Both the position numbers and the translations under genes were made by a program. From Zobellella endophytica (GTDB lineage Bacteria; Pseudomonadota; Gammaproteobacteria; Enterobacterales; Aeromonadaceae): DNA of 64,000 bases. Each line of letters opens with the position of its first letter. Position 1 is the stretch's first letter. Of the stretch, positions 26,758 through 36,825 are shown one piece after another. The notes under the pieces were generated by a model, which was not told where the DNA came from, did no database searches, and saw only the letters and a program-made list of their open reading frames with translations. Location: contig NZ_PXYG01000001.1 of NCBI RefSeq assembly GCF_003012775.1, forward strand, positions 372,001-436,000. Direction: 5' to 3'.

Positions 26758-27861
26758 ATGAAATTGCTGGCCGATGAAAACATGCCGTTCGTGCAGGAAC
26801 TGTTTGGCGACTGGGCCGACGTGGCGACCTGTCCCGGCCGGGATATCAGGCCCGAGCAGCTGCGTGACGTGGACGTCCTGCTGGTGCGCTCCATCACCCG
26901 GGTCGACGAGGCGCTGCTGGCCCGGGCCGAGCGGCTGGCCTTCGTCGGCACCGCCACCATCGGCTGTGATCATGTCGACACCGCCCTGCTGGCCCGCCGG
27001 GGTATCGGCTTCGCCAGCGCGCCGGGCTGCAACAAGGTGGCGGTGGGCGACTATGTGCTGGCCGCCCTGCTGCGGGTGGCGGCGCACAAGGACTGGCGGC
27101 TCGGGGAGAAAACCCTGGCGGTGATCGGGGCCGGCAATACCGGTGCCGAGGTGGCCAGGCGGGCCCGGGCGCTGGGCATGAGGGTCATGCTGTGCGATCC
27201 GCCCCTGGCCGAGCGGGATCCGACCGATTTTGTCCGTTTTGAACAAGCCATGAGCGCCGACATCGTCAGTTTCCACGTGCCGCTGACCCGGACCGGACCT
27301 CATGCCAGCTGGCACCTGCTCGATGAGGCCCTGATCGGGGGGCTGCACCCGGAGCAGGTGCTGATCAATGCCTGCCGGGGCGATGTCTGGGACAATCAGG
27401 CGCTCCTGGCCCGACAGCAGGGGCCGGCTCCGCTGACCCTGGTGATGGATGTCTGGGAGCATGAGCCCCGGGTGCTGGCGCCCCTGGTGCCCCATGTGCT
27501 GATCGCCAGCCCCCATATCGCCGGTTACAGCCTGGAGGGCAAGGCCAGGGGCACCTTTGCTCTCTACCAGGCGCTGTGCGCCCAGCAGGGACGGGACACC
27601 GGGTTCGCGCCCGAACAGCTGTTGCCGCCACCACCGGTGGCAGGGGTGACCCTGACCGGCGTGCCGGATCAGGTGCAGCTCGAACGGCTGGTGCGGCTGG
27701 TTTATGATATCGAGCAGGACGACCGGGCCTTTCGCCGCGCCCTGGGGCAGCCCGGTTTCTTCGACCGGTTGCGAAAGGACTATCCGGAGCGGCGGGAGCT
27801 GGGGTCGCTGCGGCTGGCTGGCGCTTATCCCGCCATGGCCGGCCTGGGCTTTAAAGTCTGA
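26758..27861 (+). CDS. pdxB: Erythronate-4-phosphate dehydrogenase
   Basis: A 367-residue D-2-hydroxyacid dehydrogenase of the pyridoxal-5'-phosphate pathway. The start MKLLADENMPFVQELFGDWADV is typical of PdxB. The NAD-binding motif VIGAGNTGAEVARRARALGM, the catalytic Arg in LINACRGDVWDN, Glu in DVWEHEP and His in SPHIAGYSLEGKARG are present, followed by the PdxB-specific dimerization domain. In E. coli pdxB also lies upstream of the truA-accD-folC region. Confidence 0.95.
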   Translation: MKLLADENMPFVQELFGDWADVATCPGRDIRPEQLRDVDVLLVRSITRVDEALLARAERLAFVGTATIGCDHVDTALLARRGIGFASAPGCNKVAVGDYVLAALLRVAAHKDWRLGEKTLAVIGAGNTGAEVARRARALGMRVMLCDPPLAERDPTDFVRFEQAMSADIVSFHVPLTRTGPHASWHLLDEALIGGLHPEQVLINACRGDVWDNQALLARQQGPAPLTLVMDVWEHEPRVLAPLVPHVLIASPHIAGYSLEGKARGTFALYQALCAQQGRDTGFAPEQLLPPPPVAGVTLTGVPDQVQLERLVRLVYDIEQDDRAFRRALGQPGFFDRLRKDYPERRELGSLRLAGAYPAMAGLGFKV

Positions 27862-28005
27862 CGACAGGCGGCCGATAGCCCATTAACAGATTAAGCCGAC
27901 AGATAAGTTCCTATTGGCACTGTTTTTTTCTACACTTGTGCCATGGCGAGCCAAGACCAGCCGGATGGCCCGGTAAGGCGTCAGGAAAAGGATATAACTC
28001 ACACA

Positions 28006-29745
28006 ATGAAACGACTCAGACCTCCTTTTTATACCGCTCTGGCCCTGTGGATGGCCTGCTCCGAGCCCTTGTCCGCGCAGGAAGAATTCTATATCGAGCT
28101 GAGGGGCCCTGAGTCATCATCACCGGCCGAAGCGAGCCCCCAACCGGCACCGGCGACGACCCCGGCGCAAGCCAGCCCCGGGCGCTACGGCCCCATCCGC
28201 AGTACCGACACCCTCTGGTCCATCGCCGCCCGCCATACCCGCTCGCCGGTCACGGTGCAACAGACCATGGTGGCCCTGTATCACCTCAATCCCAATGCCT
28301 TCGTACGGGGCAATATCAACTACCTGCAGCGGGGGGCGTCGCTGCGCCTGCCCACCCAGAGTCAGGCCCGGCAGCGTTCGGCCCGGGAGGCCGAAGCCGA
28401 ATTCCGCCGGCTGAGTCAGCAGGGTAACCGGCGCGTGACCCGGGCGGCGACCGCCCCCCGGCCCGCGCCGGCAGCCGCCAGACCGGCCCCCAGCGAGCCC
28501 GTGGTCTCGCCCCCCAGGCCGGCACCGGCCCCGGTGGTGGCTTCTGCCCCGCAGCCGGCGGCGGCACCGGCTGCGGGCGCGGCTGTCTCCTCCACCGGCC
28601 TGAGCCAACCCAAGGCCGCCGCCCCGGTCGCTGTAGCGCCGGTGGTGCAACCCGTCCCTGCTGCCGAGGCGACCTCTCCCGCCGAGGCGGAAGAAACCGC
28701 CCTGGCCCGGCTGCAGACCCAGTTGCTGGATGAGCTGCGTGAGCAGGTCGCCATGTCCAACGAGCAACTGGCCGAGCTTGCCAACAACAACCAGGCGCTC
28801 AGGCAGCGGCTGAGCCAGCTGACCGCCGAGGTCGGCGAGCTGAAAATGGCCGGGGCGACCGGCCCCGCAGCCGCCCCGGCGAATACCGGCACCGGGCTGG
28901 GCGGCTGGCTGGACGACCTACTCACCAACCCGCTCAACCTGGCCCTGGTGCTGACCCTGCCGGCGCTGCTGCTGCTGGCGCTGTTCACCCTGTGGTGGCG
29001 TAGCCGGGTCAAGCGCGAACTGGCGGAGCAGGAGAAGGAGTTATCCGAGTCTGCCTCGGCGTTGATGGACGACGAGCGCAACGAGTTCGACGAGTTGTTC
29101 GGTGCCGAATTGACGCCCCGGGACGATGGCGCCCCGGCCGGGCCGGAGCCGGCGGAGCGCGATATCGATGAAGACGCCTTCGCCCGCTTCCTCGAAGAGC
29201 AGCAACTGCAGGAAGAGCAAGAAGCGCTGCGCCAGCAGGCACCGGCAAGCGAGCCCGATCCCGCATCCGAGCCGGAGGCGGAGGAGGCGGTGGCGGAGGA
29301 AGCGGTGGATTTCGACAATATGCTGTTCGACGATGAAACCCTCGGCGAGCCCAAGGGTGGGGTGAGCAACGATGAAATCGACGAGCTGATGTTCGACGCG
29401 GTGGATACCACGGCACCGACCGAGCCGGCGCCCGAACCCGAACCCTATGTTTCCGTGGACCGGCTGATGGCGGAAGCGGAGCGCGGTGAAAGTCCGGAAT
29501 GGGACAGCGAGCGCAAGCTGGACGTGGGGCTGGATGATTACGCCGATGTGCTCGGCCAGGGCCGTGACGTGGATATCGACTTCGATGAGGGCGGCATGGG
29601 GGCCAAGCTGGATCTGGCCCGCGCCTATATCGAGATCGAGGATCTGGACAGCGCCCGCGACCTGCTCAACGAAGCCCTCGAGCAGGGGAACGAGGAGCAG
29701 AAAGCCGACGCGGAAAAGCTGCTGCAGCGGCTGGCCAAACGCTAG
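28006..29745 (+). CDS. fimV: FimV/HubP-family polar scaffold protein
   Basis: A 579-residue FimV-like protein. After a signal peptide (MKRLRPPFYTALALWMACSEPLSA) comes a periplasmic LysM-like peptidoglycan-binding domain (YGPIRSTDTLWSIAARH..VQQTMVALYHLNPNAF), a Pro/Ala-rich linker, a coiled coil (about 245-285), one membrane helix (LNLALVLTLPALLLLALFTLWW), a long acidic cytoplasmic region and the conserved FimV C-terminal domain (AKLDLARAYIEIEDLDSARDLLNEAL). Such proteins organize cell poles, type IV pili and flagella. The ATG at 28006 gives the signal peptide. The gene precedes truA, its usual place. Confidence 0.92.
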   Translation: MKRLRPPFYTALALWMACSEPLSAQEEFYIELRGPESSSPAEASPQPAPATTPAQASPGRYGPIRSTDTLWSIAARHTRSPVTVQQTMVALYHLNPNAFVRGNINYLQRGASLRLPTQSQARQRSAREAEAEFRRLSQQGNRRVTRAATAPRPAPAAARPAPSEPVVSPPRPAPAPVVASAPQPAAAPAAGAAVSSTGLSQPKAAAPVAVAPVVQPVPAAEATSPAEAEETALARLQTQLLDELREQVAMSNEQLAELANNNQALRQRLSQLTAEVGELKMAGATGPAAAPANTGTGLGGWLDDLLTNPLNLALVLTLPALLLLALFTLWWRSRVKRELAEQEKELSESASALMDDERNEFDELFGAELTPRDDGAPAGPEPAERDIDEDAFARFLEEQQLQEEQEALRQQAPASEPDPASEPEAEEAVAEEAVDFDNMLFDDETLGEPKGGVSNDEIDELMFDAVDTTAPTEPAPEPEPYVSVDRLMAEAERGESPEWDSERKLDVGLDDYADVLGQGRDVDIDFDEGGMGAKLDLARAYIEIEDLDSARDLLNEALEQGNEEQKADAEKLLQRLAKR

Positions 29746-29778
29746 TGCCTTATCCCGGCCTCGCTCCGAGGCCGGTTC

Positions 29779-29806
29779 TTCAATTTCCGGGGATAACAGG
29801 TATAAT
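29779..29806 (+). promoter_or_regulatory. Candidate sigma-70 promoter for truA-accD-folC-dedD
   Basis: A perfect -10 TATAAT (29801-29806) is preceded by TTCAAT (29779-29784, 3 of 6) at 16-base spacing. Transcription would begin near 29813, about 23 bases before the truA ATG. A GGCCTCG-CTC-CGAGGCC hairpin just upstream may end the fimV transcript. Confidence 0.5.
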
Positions 29807-29835
29807 TGCCGTCCTTTTTGACCTTGGAACTGATT

Positions 29836-30630
29836 ATGCGCATTGCCCTAGGCATAGAGTATGACGGCAGTCGGTACTACGGCTGGCAGCGGCAACGGGA
29901 AGTCCCCAGCATCCAGCAAGAGGTAGAAAAAGCCCTCTCCTACATCGCCGATCATCCGGTGGAGGTGCAATGCGCCGGGCGCACCGATGCCGGGGTGCAC
30001 GGTACCAGCCAGGTGGTGCACTTCGATACCCATGCCGTGCGTCAGCCCGGGGCCTGGACCCTGGGCATGAATGCCAACCTGCCACCGGATATCGCGGTGC
30101 GCTGGGTCAGGGAAGTGCCGGAAGAATTTCATGCCCGTTTCAGCGCCACGGCCCGTCGCTATCGCTATATTATTTTCAACCATAATATGCGGCCGGCCAT
30201 CCACGGCCCGGGGGTCAGCCACTATGCCGGCGCCATCGATGCGCAGAAAATGCATGAGGCTGGCCAATGCCTGCTGGGCGAGCGCGACTTCAGTGCCTTT
30301 CGCGCGGTGCAGTGCCAGTCCCGCAGCCCTCATCGCAATGTCATGCACCTCGATGTGAAGCGCTACGGGGATTATGTGGTGCTCGACATCAAGGCCAATG
30401 CCTTTCTGCATCATATGGTGCGCAATATCACCGGCACCCTGCTGCAAGTCGGCATGGGCCACGCCGAGGCCGGCTGGGTAAAGGAGGTGCTGGAAGGGCG
30501 GGATCGCAACCTGGCGGGTGTGACCGCCAAGGCGGGCGGCCTCTATCTGGTCGAGGTGGACTACCCGGCGCAATTCGGGTTGCCGAAGACGGTGCCGGGC
30601 CCGCTGTGGCTGCCCGACACGCTGTTATGA
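29836..30630 (+). CDS. truA: tRNA pseudouridine(38-40) synthase
   Basis: A 264-residue TruA that converts U38, U39 and U40 in tRNA anticodon arms to pseudouridine. The start [20 protein letters not shown] is canonical; the catalytic Asp lies in [20 protein letters not shown], and the C-terminal [17 protein letters not shown] segment is conserved. It is followed by accD-folC-dedD as in enterobacteria, except that dedA is absent between truA and accD. Confidence 0.97.
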   Translation: MRIALGIEYDGSRYYGWQRQREVPSIQQEVEKALSYIADHPVEVQCAGRTDAGVHGTSQVVHFDTHAVRQPGAWTLGMNANLPPDIAVRWVREVPEEFHARFSATARRYRYIIFNHNMRPAIHGPGVSHYAGAIDAQKMHEAGQCLLGERDFSAFRAVQCQSRSPHRNVMHLDVKRYGDYVVLDIKANAFLHHMVRNITGTLLQVGMGHAEAGWVKEVLEGRDRNLAGVTAKAGGLYLVEVDYPAQFGLPKTVPGPLWLPDTLL

Positions 30631-30738
30631 TGGCGGTAGGCTCTGTGTCAGTCGTACCGGTTTTGTTATCAACCCCAGCGCAGTGGCGGGGCATCGGCCC
30701 CACTGCGTGACCATTATGCATTTACGCTAAGGATTTCC

Positions 30739-31602
30739 ATGAGTTGGCTTGAGAAAATTCTCCCCAAGAATAAAAACATCGGGGTCCGTCGTCACAATAT
30801 TCCGGAAGGGGTCTGGACCAAGTGTGGCGGCTGTGAGCAGGTGCTGTACCGGGCCGAGCTGGATCGCAACCTGGAAGTCTGCCCCAAGTGCGATCATCAC
30901 ATGCGCATCGGGGCCCGGGCCCGCCTGGACAAGTTCCTCGACAGCGACGGCCGGGAAGAGCTGGGCGCCGAGCTGGAGCCCCAGGACGTGCTCAAGTTCA
31001 AGGATTCCAAGAAGTACAAGGACAGGATCAGCGCGGCCCAGAAGAGCAGCAACGAAAAAGACGCCATGGTGGTGATGAAAGGCACCCTGAAGGGGCTGCC
31101 GGTGGTGGCCTGTGCCTTCGAATTCTCCTTCATGGGCGGCTCCATGGCCTCGGTGGTCGGGGCCCGCTTCGTCAGGGCGGTGGAGGCCTGCCTGGCCGAG
31201 AATCGCGCCCTGGTGTGTTTTTCCGCCTCCGGCGGCGCCCGCATGCAGGAAGCCCTGTTTTCATTGATGCAGATGGCCAAGACCAGCGCCGCCCTCAACC
31301 GCCTGTCCCAGGCCGGCCTGCCCTTTATTTCCGTGCTGACCGACCCGACCATGGGCGGCGTGTCCGCCAGCCTGGCGATGCTGGGCGACGTCAACGTGGG
31401 CGAGCCCAAGGCGCTGATCGGCTTCGCCGGCCCGCGGGTCATCGAGCAGACGGTGCGTGAAAAGCTGCCGGAAGGCTTCCAGCGCAGCGAGTTCCTGCTC
31501 GAGCACGGCGCCATCGACATGATCATCGATCGGCGCGAGATGCGCGATCGCCTGGCGGGGCTGATCGGCAAGCTGATGAACCAGGAGCCGGCGGAGTTCT
31601 GA
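30739..31602 (+). CDS. accD: Acetyl-CoA carboxylase carboxyltransferase subunit beta
   Basis: A 287-residue AccD which, with AccA, transfers the carboxyl group from biotin to acetyl-CoA to make malonyl-CoA. The N-terminal zinc ribbon [21 protein letters not shown] has C-x2-C-x15-C-x2-C spacing. The crotonase-fold core includes [26 protein letters not shown] and [16 protein letters not shown]. The start [12 protein letters not shown] resembles E. coli. The stop shares one base with the folC start. Confidence 0.97.
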   Translation: MSWLEKILPKNKNIGVRRHNIPEGVWTKCGGCEQVLYRAELDRNLEVCPKCDHHMRIGARARLDKFLDSDGREELGAELEPQDVLKFKDSKKYKDRISAAQKSSNEKDAMVVMKGTLKGLPVVACAFEFSFMGGSMASVVGARFVRAVEACLAENRALVCFSASGGARMQEALFSLMQMAKTSAALNRLSQAGLPFISVLTDPTMGGVSASLAMLGDVNVGEPKALIGFAGPRVIEQTVREKLPEGFQRSEFLLEHGAIDMIIDRREMRDRLAGLIGKLMNQEPAEF

Positions 31603-32861
31603 TGAGCACCAGCTGCCACTCTCCGGCGAGCCGATCCCTGGCGGACTGGCTCGCCGTGCTGGAAGGCCTGAACATCGCCCATATCGAGCTGGGGCTCGAC
31701 CGCATGGCCGCGGTTGCCGGGCGGATGGGACTGCTCAGCCTGCCGAGCCATGTGATCACCGTGGGCGGGACCAACGGCAAGGGCACCACCTGCGCCCTGC
31801 TGGAGTCCATGCTGCGGGCCGGCGGCCACAGTGTCGGGGTCTATTCCTCGCCGCACCTGCTCGACTACCGGGAGCGGGTGCGGCTGAACGGCGGGCACCC
31901 CGAGCCCGCCGCCTTTTGCGAGGCCTTTGCGGCGGTGGAGGCGGCCCGCGGCGATATCGCGCTGACCTATTTCGAGTTCGGGACCCTGGCCGCGCTCTGG
32001 CTGTTCCGTGCCGCGGCTCCCGAGGTGGTGCTGCTGGAAGTCGGCCTGGGCGGACGCCTGGATGCGACCAATGTGGTGGCATCGGATCAGACCGTCGTCA
32101 CCACCATCGCCCTCGATCATACCGACTGGCTCGGCGACAACCGGGAGGCCATCGGTTTTGAAAAGGCCGGCATCTTCCGGCCAGGCAAGGCGGCGGTGTG
32201 CGGCGATCCCCTGCCGCCCCGACGACTGCTGGAGCACGCCAGCGGGCTGGGCACCCCGCTGTATTGCGTCGGTCGCGATTATCGCTGGGCAAGCGACGGC
32301 CGGCACTGGTCGTTCTTCGGCCTGGGGCTGGACCTGGCGGACCTGCCGTTGCCGTCGCTGCCGGTGATGAATGCGGCCACCGCCCTGGCGGTGCTGGCCT
32401 GCTCCCCGTTCCGGCTGACTCCGGCGCAGATCAAACGGGGGCTGCGGGAGGCCCGGTTGAGCGGGCGGTTGCAGGCGCTGACCCCACAGCTGTGGGTGGA
32501 TGTGGCGCACAACCCCGAATCGGCGGCGTACCTGGCCGAGCGGCTGGCGGCGCTGCCGGTCAGGGGCCGGCGCCTCGGGCTGGTCGGCATGCTCAGGGAC
32601 AAGGACATCGCCGCCAGCCTGGCGCCCTTGCGGCCGCTGGTGGATGAATGGTATCTGGCGGGGCTGGCGGGGCCGCGCGGGGCCAGTGCCGACATCCTGG
32701 CCCAGTGGCTGCCCGAGGGGCGGCGGTTCGAGACGGTCACGGCGGCGCTGCAGACGGCGCGGGCGGATTGTGGCGAACAGGATATCGTCATCGCCTTCGG
32801 TTCGTTTTACACTGTGGCCGAGGTCTTGGCGAACGAGACACGACAACCGGCAAGCGAATAA
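31602..32861 (+). CDS. folC: Bifunctional dihydrofolate synthase/folylpolyglutamate synthase
   Basis: A 419-residue Mur-ligase-family enzyme that adds glutamate to dihydropteroate and to folates. The ATP site VITVGGTNGKGTTCALLESML is followed by VGVYSSPHLLDYRERVRLNG, EVGLGGRLDATNVV and TTIALDHTDWLG, all characteristic. Its ATG overlaps the accD TGA by one base (TGATG), indicating coupled translation; dedD follows after 9 bases. Confidence 0.95.
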   Translation: MSTSCHSPASRSLADWLAVLEGLNIAHIELGLDRMAAVAGRMGLLSLPSHVITVGGTNGKGTTCALLESMLRAGGHSVGVYSSPHLLDYRERVRLNGGHPEPAAFCEAFAAVEAARGDIALTYFEFGTLAALWLFRAAAPEVVLLEVGLGGRLDATNVVASDQTVVTTIALDHTDWLGDNREAIGFEKAGIFRPGKAAVCGDPLPPRRLLEHASGLGTPLYCVGRDYRWASDGRHWSFFGLGLDLADLPLPSLPVMNAATALAVLACSPFRLTPAQIKRGLREARLSGRLQALTPQLWVDVAHNPESAAYLAERLAALPVRGRRLGLVGMLRDKDIAASLAPLRPLVDEWYLAGLAGPRGASADILAQWLPEGRRFETVTAALQTARADCGEQDIVIAFGSFYTVAEVLANETRQPASE

Positions 32862-32870
32862 GAGGCTTCT

Positions 32871-33491
32871 TTGGCGACACAATTTCAGCATCGATTAGTG
32901 GGTACCGTGATACTGGTGGCATTGGGGGTCATTTTCCTGCCCGATGTGCTGGATGGCAAACAGCAGTCCGTCCCCGATGACGCGGTCAGCATTCCGTTGC
33001 GCCCCGAGCTGGCTCCGGCCGAGCCGCCGGTGACCGTCTCGGCCGAGCCGCCGGTGACCGTCCCGGCGGAGCCCGAGCCGGCGACACCGGCCAGGCCCGA
33101 GGTCTGGACGCTGGAGCAGGCAAAAGAAGCACCGCCGGTGGCGCCCGCCGCCGAGCCGCAGCCCAAACCGGCGCTGCAACCACAACCCAAACCGGTGCCG
33201 GTGGTAAAGCCGGCTCCGGTACCGCAGCCGGCACCGGTGATCAAACCGGTCGCACCGCAGCAGGGCGGTTATATAGTGCAGTTGGGCGCCTTCCGTAACG
33301 CGGATAACGTCAATGCCCTGGTCAGGAAGCTGCGCGATGCGGGCTACCGGGCCCAGACCACGCCGGCGGTACCGCGGCAGGGCGAGCTCAACCGGGTCTG
33401 GGTCGGGCCCGACGCCAAACCCCGGCTGGAACAACAGCTGGCGGCGCTGGAACGGCTGACCGGACTGAAAGGACGGGTGCTGCCCCAGTAA
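32871..33491 (+). CDS. dedD: SPOR-domain cell division protein DedD
   Basis: A 206-residue DedD-like septal protein. It has one N-terminal membrane helix (LVGTVILVALGVIFLPDVLDG), a low-complexity Pro/Ala/Glu linker with repeated EPPVTV and PKPVPVV units (about residues 45-135), and a C-terminal SPOR domain (GGYIVQLGAFRNADNVNALVRKLRDAGYRA) that binds denuded septal peptidoglycan. The start is TTG at 32871 with AGAGG upstream. The usual downstream genes cvpA and purF are absent here. Confidence 0.92.
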   Translation: MATQFQHRLVGTVILVALGVIFLPDVLDGKQQSVPDDAVSIPLRPELAPAEPPVTVSAEPPVTVPAEPEPATPARPEVWTLEQAKEAPPVAPAAEPQPKPALQPQPKPVPVVKPAPVPQPAPVIKPVAPQQGGYIVQLGAFRNADNVNALVRKLRDAGYRAQTTPAVPRQGELNRVWVGPDAKPRLEQQLAALERLTGLKGRVLPQ

Positions 33492-33510
33492 GGCCGGCCC
33501 CCGGCCGGGT

Positions 33511-33840
33511 TCAGATGCACTTCACCGGTTTGGGCAGGCCGGCCAGCTTGGTCGCCTGCTTGGCCGGTCCCTTGGGGAACAGCCGGTACAGGTAACGGCT
33601 GTTCCCCTTCTCTTCGCCCAGCTCCTTGGCCATGGCCTTGACCAGGGCGCGGATGGCCGGAGAGGTGTTGTACTTGAGATAGAAAGCCCGTACGAAGTGG
33701 ATGACTTCCCAGTGCTCTTCGGTCAGCACTATGCCTTCCTGCTCGGCCAGCAACGCCACCATGGCGGGCTGCCAGTCCAGATGCTGTTTTAAATACCCCT
33801 GGGCGTCGGTGTCGATGGTGCGCCCTTCAAACTCGAACAT
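33511..33840 (-). CDS. tusE: Sulfur relay protein TusE (DsrC family)
   Basis: A 109-residue TusE, which accepts sulfur from TusBCD and passes it to MnmA for tRNA 2-thiouridine synthesis. The family signature is the C-terminal arm GLPKPVKCI, in which the penultimate Cys carries the persulfide; the second Cys of dissimilatory DsrC is absent ([15 protein letters not shown]), supporting TusE. It links functionally with mnmC, which modifies the same wobble uridine. Confidence 0.94.
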   Translation of the reverse strand: MFEFEGRTIDTDAQGYLKQHLDWQPAMVALLAEQEGIVLTEEHWEVIHFVRAFYLKYNTSPAIRALVKAMAKELGEEKGNSRYLYRLFPKGPAKQATKLAGLPKPVKCI

Positions 33841-33900
33841 AATGACTCCTGCTGTGGTTCGCGCCGATTCTACCCCAGGCGCCCCCCGTTTTTCTCGTCT

Positions 33901-36045
33901 TTATGGCCCGGCCGCCGGTGCGGCGGGCGTCTGCTGCTGGAAGCCGCGCGCCAGTTGGTAGAGATCGTTGACCAGCAGGGTGATATGGCTCAGCAACTGG
34001 CGGGTCAGGATCACCCAGTCGTCATCGCTGTCCGGCGCCGTCGTCTGCAAAGGGGTGTAGGCGGGCAGCTCGTCGCCGCTGCGCAGCGCCTTGGCCGACA
34101 CCTGCAGCCGTTCGACCAGTTGCTGGATCTGGGCATCGTGCAGCACCTCCGAATGCATGCGATGGGCGCCGAGGGTCGACAGATACGACAACAGCGCATG
34201 GTTGCGGTAGGCGATGTCGAAACAGAGGTTGAGCCAGTGCCTGGGCACGGGCTCGACCCGGATGTTCTGCCAGGCCAGCGCCAGCTGGTTGTCCGCCAGA
34301 TGAGCCTGCTTGCGGGGCAGGCGGTAGTCCAGCTCTTCATCCCGGCCGTGCTCGAACTGGCGGGCGATGGCCGCCAGGTAATCGGCATTGGCCTCCATGG
34401 CGTCCGCCATCAGCCGGGGCAGGTGCCGGCGCTGCCAGTCCGGCCAGATGAACCACACCGCCACAAAGGCCAGCAGGCAGCCGGCCAGGGTGTCGAGCAG
34501 ACGCGGCAGGAAGATGGGTTCCTGGCCGGCGCCCTGCAGATTGAAGGCCAGCAGCACGAACAGGGTGACGAAGCAGACGGCCCAGCTGTAATACACCTTC
34601 ACCTGGGTGAAGAAGATAAAGTTGCACAGCAGCAGGATCACCAACTGGGCGCCCACCGAGGGGAAGAGATACAGCAACGGTATCCCCGCCAGTATGCCGC
34701 CCAGGGTTCCCAGGGTCCGTTGCACCAGCCGCTTGCGGGTGGCGCTGAAGCTGGGCTGGCAGACGAACAGTATGGTCAGCAGTATCCAGTAACCGCGCTC
34801 CAGCTCCAGGCTGGCGATCAGGCTGTAGCCGAGGGCAAAGCACAGGCTGAGACGGACACCGTGGCGGAACAGGATGGAGTTGGGGTGCAGCAGCGCCTTG
34901 ACCTTGGGCCAGAAGGCCTGCCGGGGTGGGCGGGCCAGCTCGATGTTGGGCGGCGGCTCGGGGAGTCGGCCCTGGCGCCGGGTCAGCTGCTCGGCCCGCA
35001 GCAGTGCCTGGTGCAGGTGGTGCATGTTGCGGCTCAGGAATTTCATCGGGCTGAGCAGGGTGCTGGGGTAGTGGCGCTTGAGATGGCTGTAATCCAGCTG
35101 GTCGCTGAGTGCACTCAGCTCCCAGGCGATGCGCTTGCTGTGTTGGTAGGCGTTGTGGGTCAGGATGGCGTAGCCGAGGCGGTAGCAGGCCTCGCCGAGC
35201 TCCAGCAATAGCGTCTGGTAACCGGCCAGCACATTGCCCTGGTTGAGATCGATGTTCATCTGCTGGTAGGAATAATGGCTGGAGGCCGCCCGCTCATGCA
35301 TGTCCTGCACCAGCAGATACAGTGCCAGCAGGCGCCCGAGCTCCGCATCCTGCTTGTCCCGGCTCTGGATCCGGCGGTTGAGCATCAGCTTGGTGCTCTC
35401 CAGGGCGTTGACCAACTGGATATTGAGCTGGGCCAACTGATGGCGCAGGTGCTGGTGCTCCTGCTCGGGGCTGTCGAAGAAACGCGACTTCTCCAGCAGA
35501 TAGCGGGACAGGGCGAAATAGCACTGGGCCAGCTGCTCGTGCACCTGCTTGTAGGGCCAGGCCAGCAGAATAAGCCAGGACAGCAGGCCGTACCAGGCCG
35601 CACCCAGGGTCAGCAACAGCGGCTGATACCAGAAGGTCGGGCTGTCCGCATGGCCCTGCATGGCATAGATGGACACCAGCAGGATGCCGAACCCCAGGGT
35701 GCCGGTGGCCGGGCCCCAGGCCCCCATCAGGATCAGGGCGAAGGTACTGAGTACCAGCAGCGGGCCGAACAACAGCGGCTGGTCGATCAGCAGGCTGACG
35801 CCGGTGATGGCGGCGAAGAAGCAGAGCAGGCTGAGCAGCAGGTGGCGTAGCCGGCCTTTGGGATCTTGGTCAACCTCGCTCAGGGCGCCGGCCATGGCAC
35901 CCAGGGCCAGGGTAACGGCGGCGGGCACCTGGCCCAGCCACCAGCCGGGCAGCAGCAGGCTGGACATGGCCAGAAGGACTTTAAGGGCAAAAAAGAAATG
36001 ACTGTCGGTAAAAACCCGCCTGAGCCACATGATTCCTGGCGACAT
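33901..36045 (-). CDS. yccS: YccS-family inner membrane protein
   Basis: A 714-residue protein of the YccS/YhfK family (aromatic acid exporter/FUSC-like). Two blocks of about six helices each (residues ~15-165 and ~390-520) alternate with cytoplasmic helical domains. The duplicated membrane block with RKRLVQRTLGTLGGILAGIPLLYLF is typical. Substrate is unknown. The ATG at 36045 is used; a second in-frame ATG at 36030 with AGGA just upstream is possible. It lies between tusE and yccA. Confidence 0.9.
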   Translation of the reverse strand: MSPGIMWLRRVFTDSHFFFALKVLLAMSSLLLPGWWLGQVPAAVTLALGAMAGALSEVDQDPKGRLRHLLLSLLCFFAAITGVSLLIDQPLLFGPLLVLSTFALILMGAWGPATGTLGFGILLVSIYAMQGHADSPTFWYQPLLLTLGAAWYGLLSWLILLAWPYKQVHEQLAQCYFALSRYLLEKSRFFDSPEQEHQHLRHQLAQLNIQLVNALESTKLMLNRRIQSRDKQDAELGRLLALYLLVQDMHERAASSHYSYQQMNIDLNQGNVLAGYQTLLLELGEACYRLGYAILTHNAYQHSKRIAWELSALSDQLDYSHLKRHYPSTLLSPMKFLSRNMHHLHQALLRAEQLTRRQGRLPEPPPNIELARPPRQAFWPKVKALLHPNSILFRHGVRLSLCFALGYSLIASLELERGYWILLTILFVCQPSFSATRKRLVQRTLGTLGGILAGIPLLYLFPSVGAQLVILLLCNFIFFTQVKVYYSWAVCFVTLFVLLAFNLQGAGQEPIFLPRLLDTLAGCLLAFVAVWFIWPDWQRRHLPRLMADAMEANADYLAAIARQFEHGRDEELDYRLPRKQAHLADNQLALAWQNIRVEPVPRHWLNLCFDIAYRNHALLSYLSTLGAHRMHSEVLHDAQIQQLVERLQVSAKALRSGDELPAYTPLQTTAPDSDDDWVILTRQLLSHITLLVNDLYQLARGFQQQTPAAPAAGP

Positions 36046-36121
36046 ACACTCGTTTCAACAAACCGGGGGCCGAGCCCTGATCATACCCCAGAGCGGGCCG
36101 ATGAACAGGTCCGGCGGGCAA

Positions 36122-36150
36122 TAAAAAAAGCCCCGCTCGGGGCTTTTTTT
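36122..36150. terminator. Bidirectional Rho-independent terminator after yccA
   Basis: AAAAAAAGCCCC-GCTC-GGGGCTTTTTTT is a strong hairpin with an A-run and T-run on opposite sides. It lies 16 bases beyond the yccA stop on the minus strand, so yccA and yccS are separate transcripts. Confidence 0.95.
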
Positions 36151-36165
36151 GGCGGCGGGAACGAC

Positions 36166-36825
36166 TTAATCCCGGCTCAGGCCCAGCAACTGCAGCAGGC
36201 TCAGGAAGATGTTGAAGATGGACACGTACAGGGTCACGGTGGCGGAGATGTAGTTCTGCTCGCCGCCGTGGATGATGGCGCTGGTCTGCATCAGGATGGC
36301 ACCGGACGAGAACAGGATGAACAGGGCGCTCAGCGCCAGGCTCAGGGCCGGCAGGGCCAGGAACAGGTTGGCCACGAAGGCCACCAGGATCACCACGAAG
36401 CCGGCCATCATCATGCCGCCGAGGAACGACATGTCCTTCTTGGTGGTCAGCACATAGGCGGACAGCGACAGGAAGGTGAGGGCGGTGCCGCCCAGCGCCA
36501 GCATCACGGTCTCGGTGCCGGACGCGGTGCTCAGGTAATAGTTGAGGATGGGCCCTATGGTGTAGCCGGTAAAGGCGGTGAAGGCGAAGATGAACAGCAG
36601 GCCCAGGCTGCTGTTCTTGTTGCGTTCGGTGAGGAACATCAGGCCGTAGAAACCGACCAGGGTGATGATCAGGCCCGGGTGGGGCAGGTTCATCATGGCG
36701 CTGACGCCGGCGGACAGGGCCGCCGCCACCAGGGTCATGCCCAACAGCATGTAGGTATTGCGCAGCACCTTGTTGGTTTCCTGTACCGCCGTCTGGCTGC
36801 GGGAAAGGGTGTTGTTGTATCGCAT
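36166..36825 (-). CDS. yccA: Bax inhibitor-1 family membrane protein YccA
   Basis: A 219-residue, seven-helix BI-1 family protein. The N-terminus LSRSQTAVQETNKVLRNTYMLLGMTLVAAALSAG and the later GPILNYYLSTASGTETVMLALGGTALTFLSLSAYVLTTKKDMSFLGG match YccA, a substrate and inhibitor of the FtsH protease in E. coli. A tRNA-Ser(UGA) gene lies next to it on the other strand, the same neighbour as in E. coli (serT). Confidence 0.94.
   Translation of the reverse strand: MRYNNTLSRSQTAVQETNKVLRNTYMLLGMTLVAAALSAGVSAMMNLPHPGLIITLVGFYGLMFLTERNKNSSLGLLFIFAFTAFTGYTIGPILNYYLSTASGTETVMLALGGTALTFLSLSAYVLTTKKDMSFLGGMMMAGFVVILVAFVANLFLALPALSLALSALFILFSSGAILMQTSAIIHGGEQNYISATVTLYVSIFNIFLSLLQLLGLSRD

Noticed and set aside
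30680-30712. GC-rich inverted repeat between truA and accD as a terminator
   Set aside because: The stem GCAGTGG/CCACTGC has no following T-run and truA-accD-folC-dedD is a conserved transcription unit.
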